Shown one piece after another: positions 6,075 through 6,234 of a stretch of DNA of 6,234 nt. The notes under the pieces are model-generated. The model searched no databases. It was not told the DNA's origin and worked only from the letters and a program-made list of their open reading frames with translations. Location: contig JAUVLN010000139.1 in NCBI GenBank assembly GCA_030600725.1, positions 1-6,234 on the forward strand. Reading direction: 5' to 3'. The stretch's first letter is position 1. The number at the start of each line of letters is the position of its first letter. The translations under genes were made by a program, and so were the position numbers. Source of the DNA: Thermoplasmatota archaeon. GTDB taxonomy: Archaea > Thermoplasmatota > Penumbrarchaeia > Penumbrarchaeales > Penumbrarchaeaceae.

Positions 6075-6234
6075 AGGTGAAGTTGCCGCAAGATCCGCGA
6101 GGCGTAACCTCCCGAATTCTTACCCTAAAGGATGCCGAGCATCAGCACATTACCAAAGTACTGGACAGGACCAACTGGCGTATTAAAGGGCCTCATGGTG
6201 CTGCTGAACTATTGGGATTGAAACCCTCCACCTT
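6065..6234 (+). CDS. Fragment of a sigma-54-dependent transcriptional regulator: C-terminal Fis-type helix-turn-helix (partial at both ends)
   Basis: The frame that includes codon 6113-6115 is open from 6002 to the right edge. From about 6065 it reads 'SVLKVKLP', then 'LTLKDAEHQHITKVLDRTNWRI' and 'GPHGAAELLGLKPST'. This matches the C-terminal end of FhlA/NtrC-type enhancer-binding proteins, where a Fis-like HTH binds DNA ('...GWRIKG..GAAE.LGLKPSTLRSRMKKLGI'). The central AAA+ domain with GAFTGA, the receiver or GAF domains and a start codon with an upstream signal are all absent, and the last helix runs off the window. These proteins activate sigma-54 RNA polymerase, which archaea lack, so the fragment is foreign to the other genes here. 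It overlaps the last residues of the truncated ATPase in another frame. Recognition is from motif memory, strong for the HTH; the left boundary is approximate. Confidence 0.75.

Noticed and set aside
6077..6234. A complete small gene starting at GTG 6077 and encoding a stand-alone Fis-type HTH protein
   Set aside because: There is no promoter or ribosome-binding signal, and the similarity to the regulator linker starts upstream of the GTG, which fits a truncated larger protein better.

Overview
The window looks archaeal, most likely from an uncultured Thermoplasmata-type euryarchaeote; this placement is inferred from gene content and was not searched. The support is threefold. There are archaeal-type ATPases of the Walker A/'DEFQRL' family with a DUF234-like C-terminus. 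There is a very large secreted protein built of GLUG repeats, cadherin-like (CADG) domains and a calcium-binding 'DxDGDG' segment. The promoters carry A/T-rich TATA elements about 24 nt upstream of ATG codons, with no Shine-Dalgarno sequence, so the transcripts are probably leaderless.

Layout: (1) positions 2-850, + strand: the C-terminal part of a multi-pass membrane protein resembling GT-C/PMT-type glycosyltransferases, continuing off the left edge. (2) About 972-2204, + strand: an intact archaeal ATPase with a P-loop AAA-like domain, a winged-helix region and a PD-(D/E)XK-like C-terminus. (3) 2292-5405, - strand: a 1037-residue surface protein with a signal peptide, about nine or ten GLUG repeats, five Ig/cadherin-like domains, a calcium-binding segment and a C-terminal membrane anchor. 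It converges with gene 2 and diverges from gene 4. (4) About 5574-6074, + strand: a second ATPase of the same family, cut off after about 166 residues, with a promoter nearly identical to that of gene 2. (5) About 6065-6234, + strand: a fragment encoding the C-terminal Fis-type helix-turn-helix of a bacterial sigma-54-dependent (FhlA/NtrC-like) regulator, abutting the point where gene 4 loses homology.

The genes do not form one operon: gene 3 is on the opposite strand and each of the three complete 5' ends has its own promoter. No substrate or partner links the ATPases to the surface protein beyond position. Each of these three promoters carries an inverted repeat at or next to the core promoter (964-981, 5434-5448, 5553-5566), with unrelated half-sites, so different regulators are implied. 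The strongest anomaly is the right end, where an archaeal gene changes abruptly into bacterial-type sequence over roughly the last 170 bases. That could be a contig-end misassembly or a real recombination junction. I see no RNA gene, CRISPR array, insertion sequence or recognisable defence system, and no gene-free stretch longer than 300 bases.
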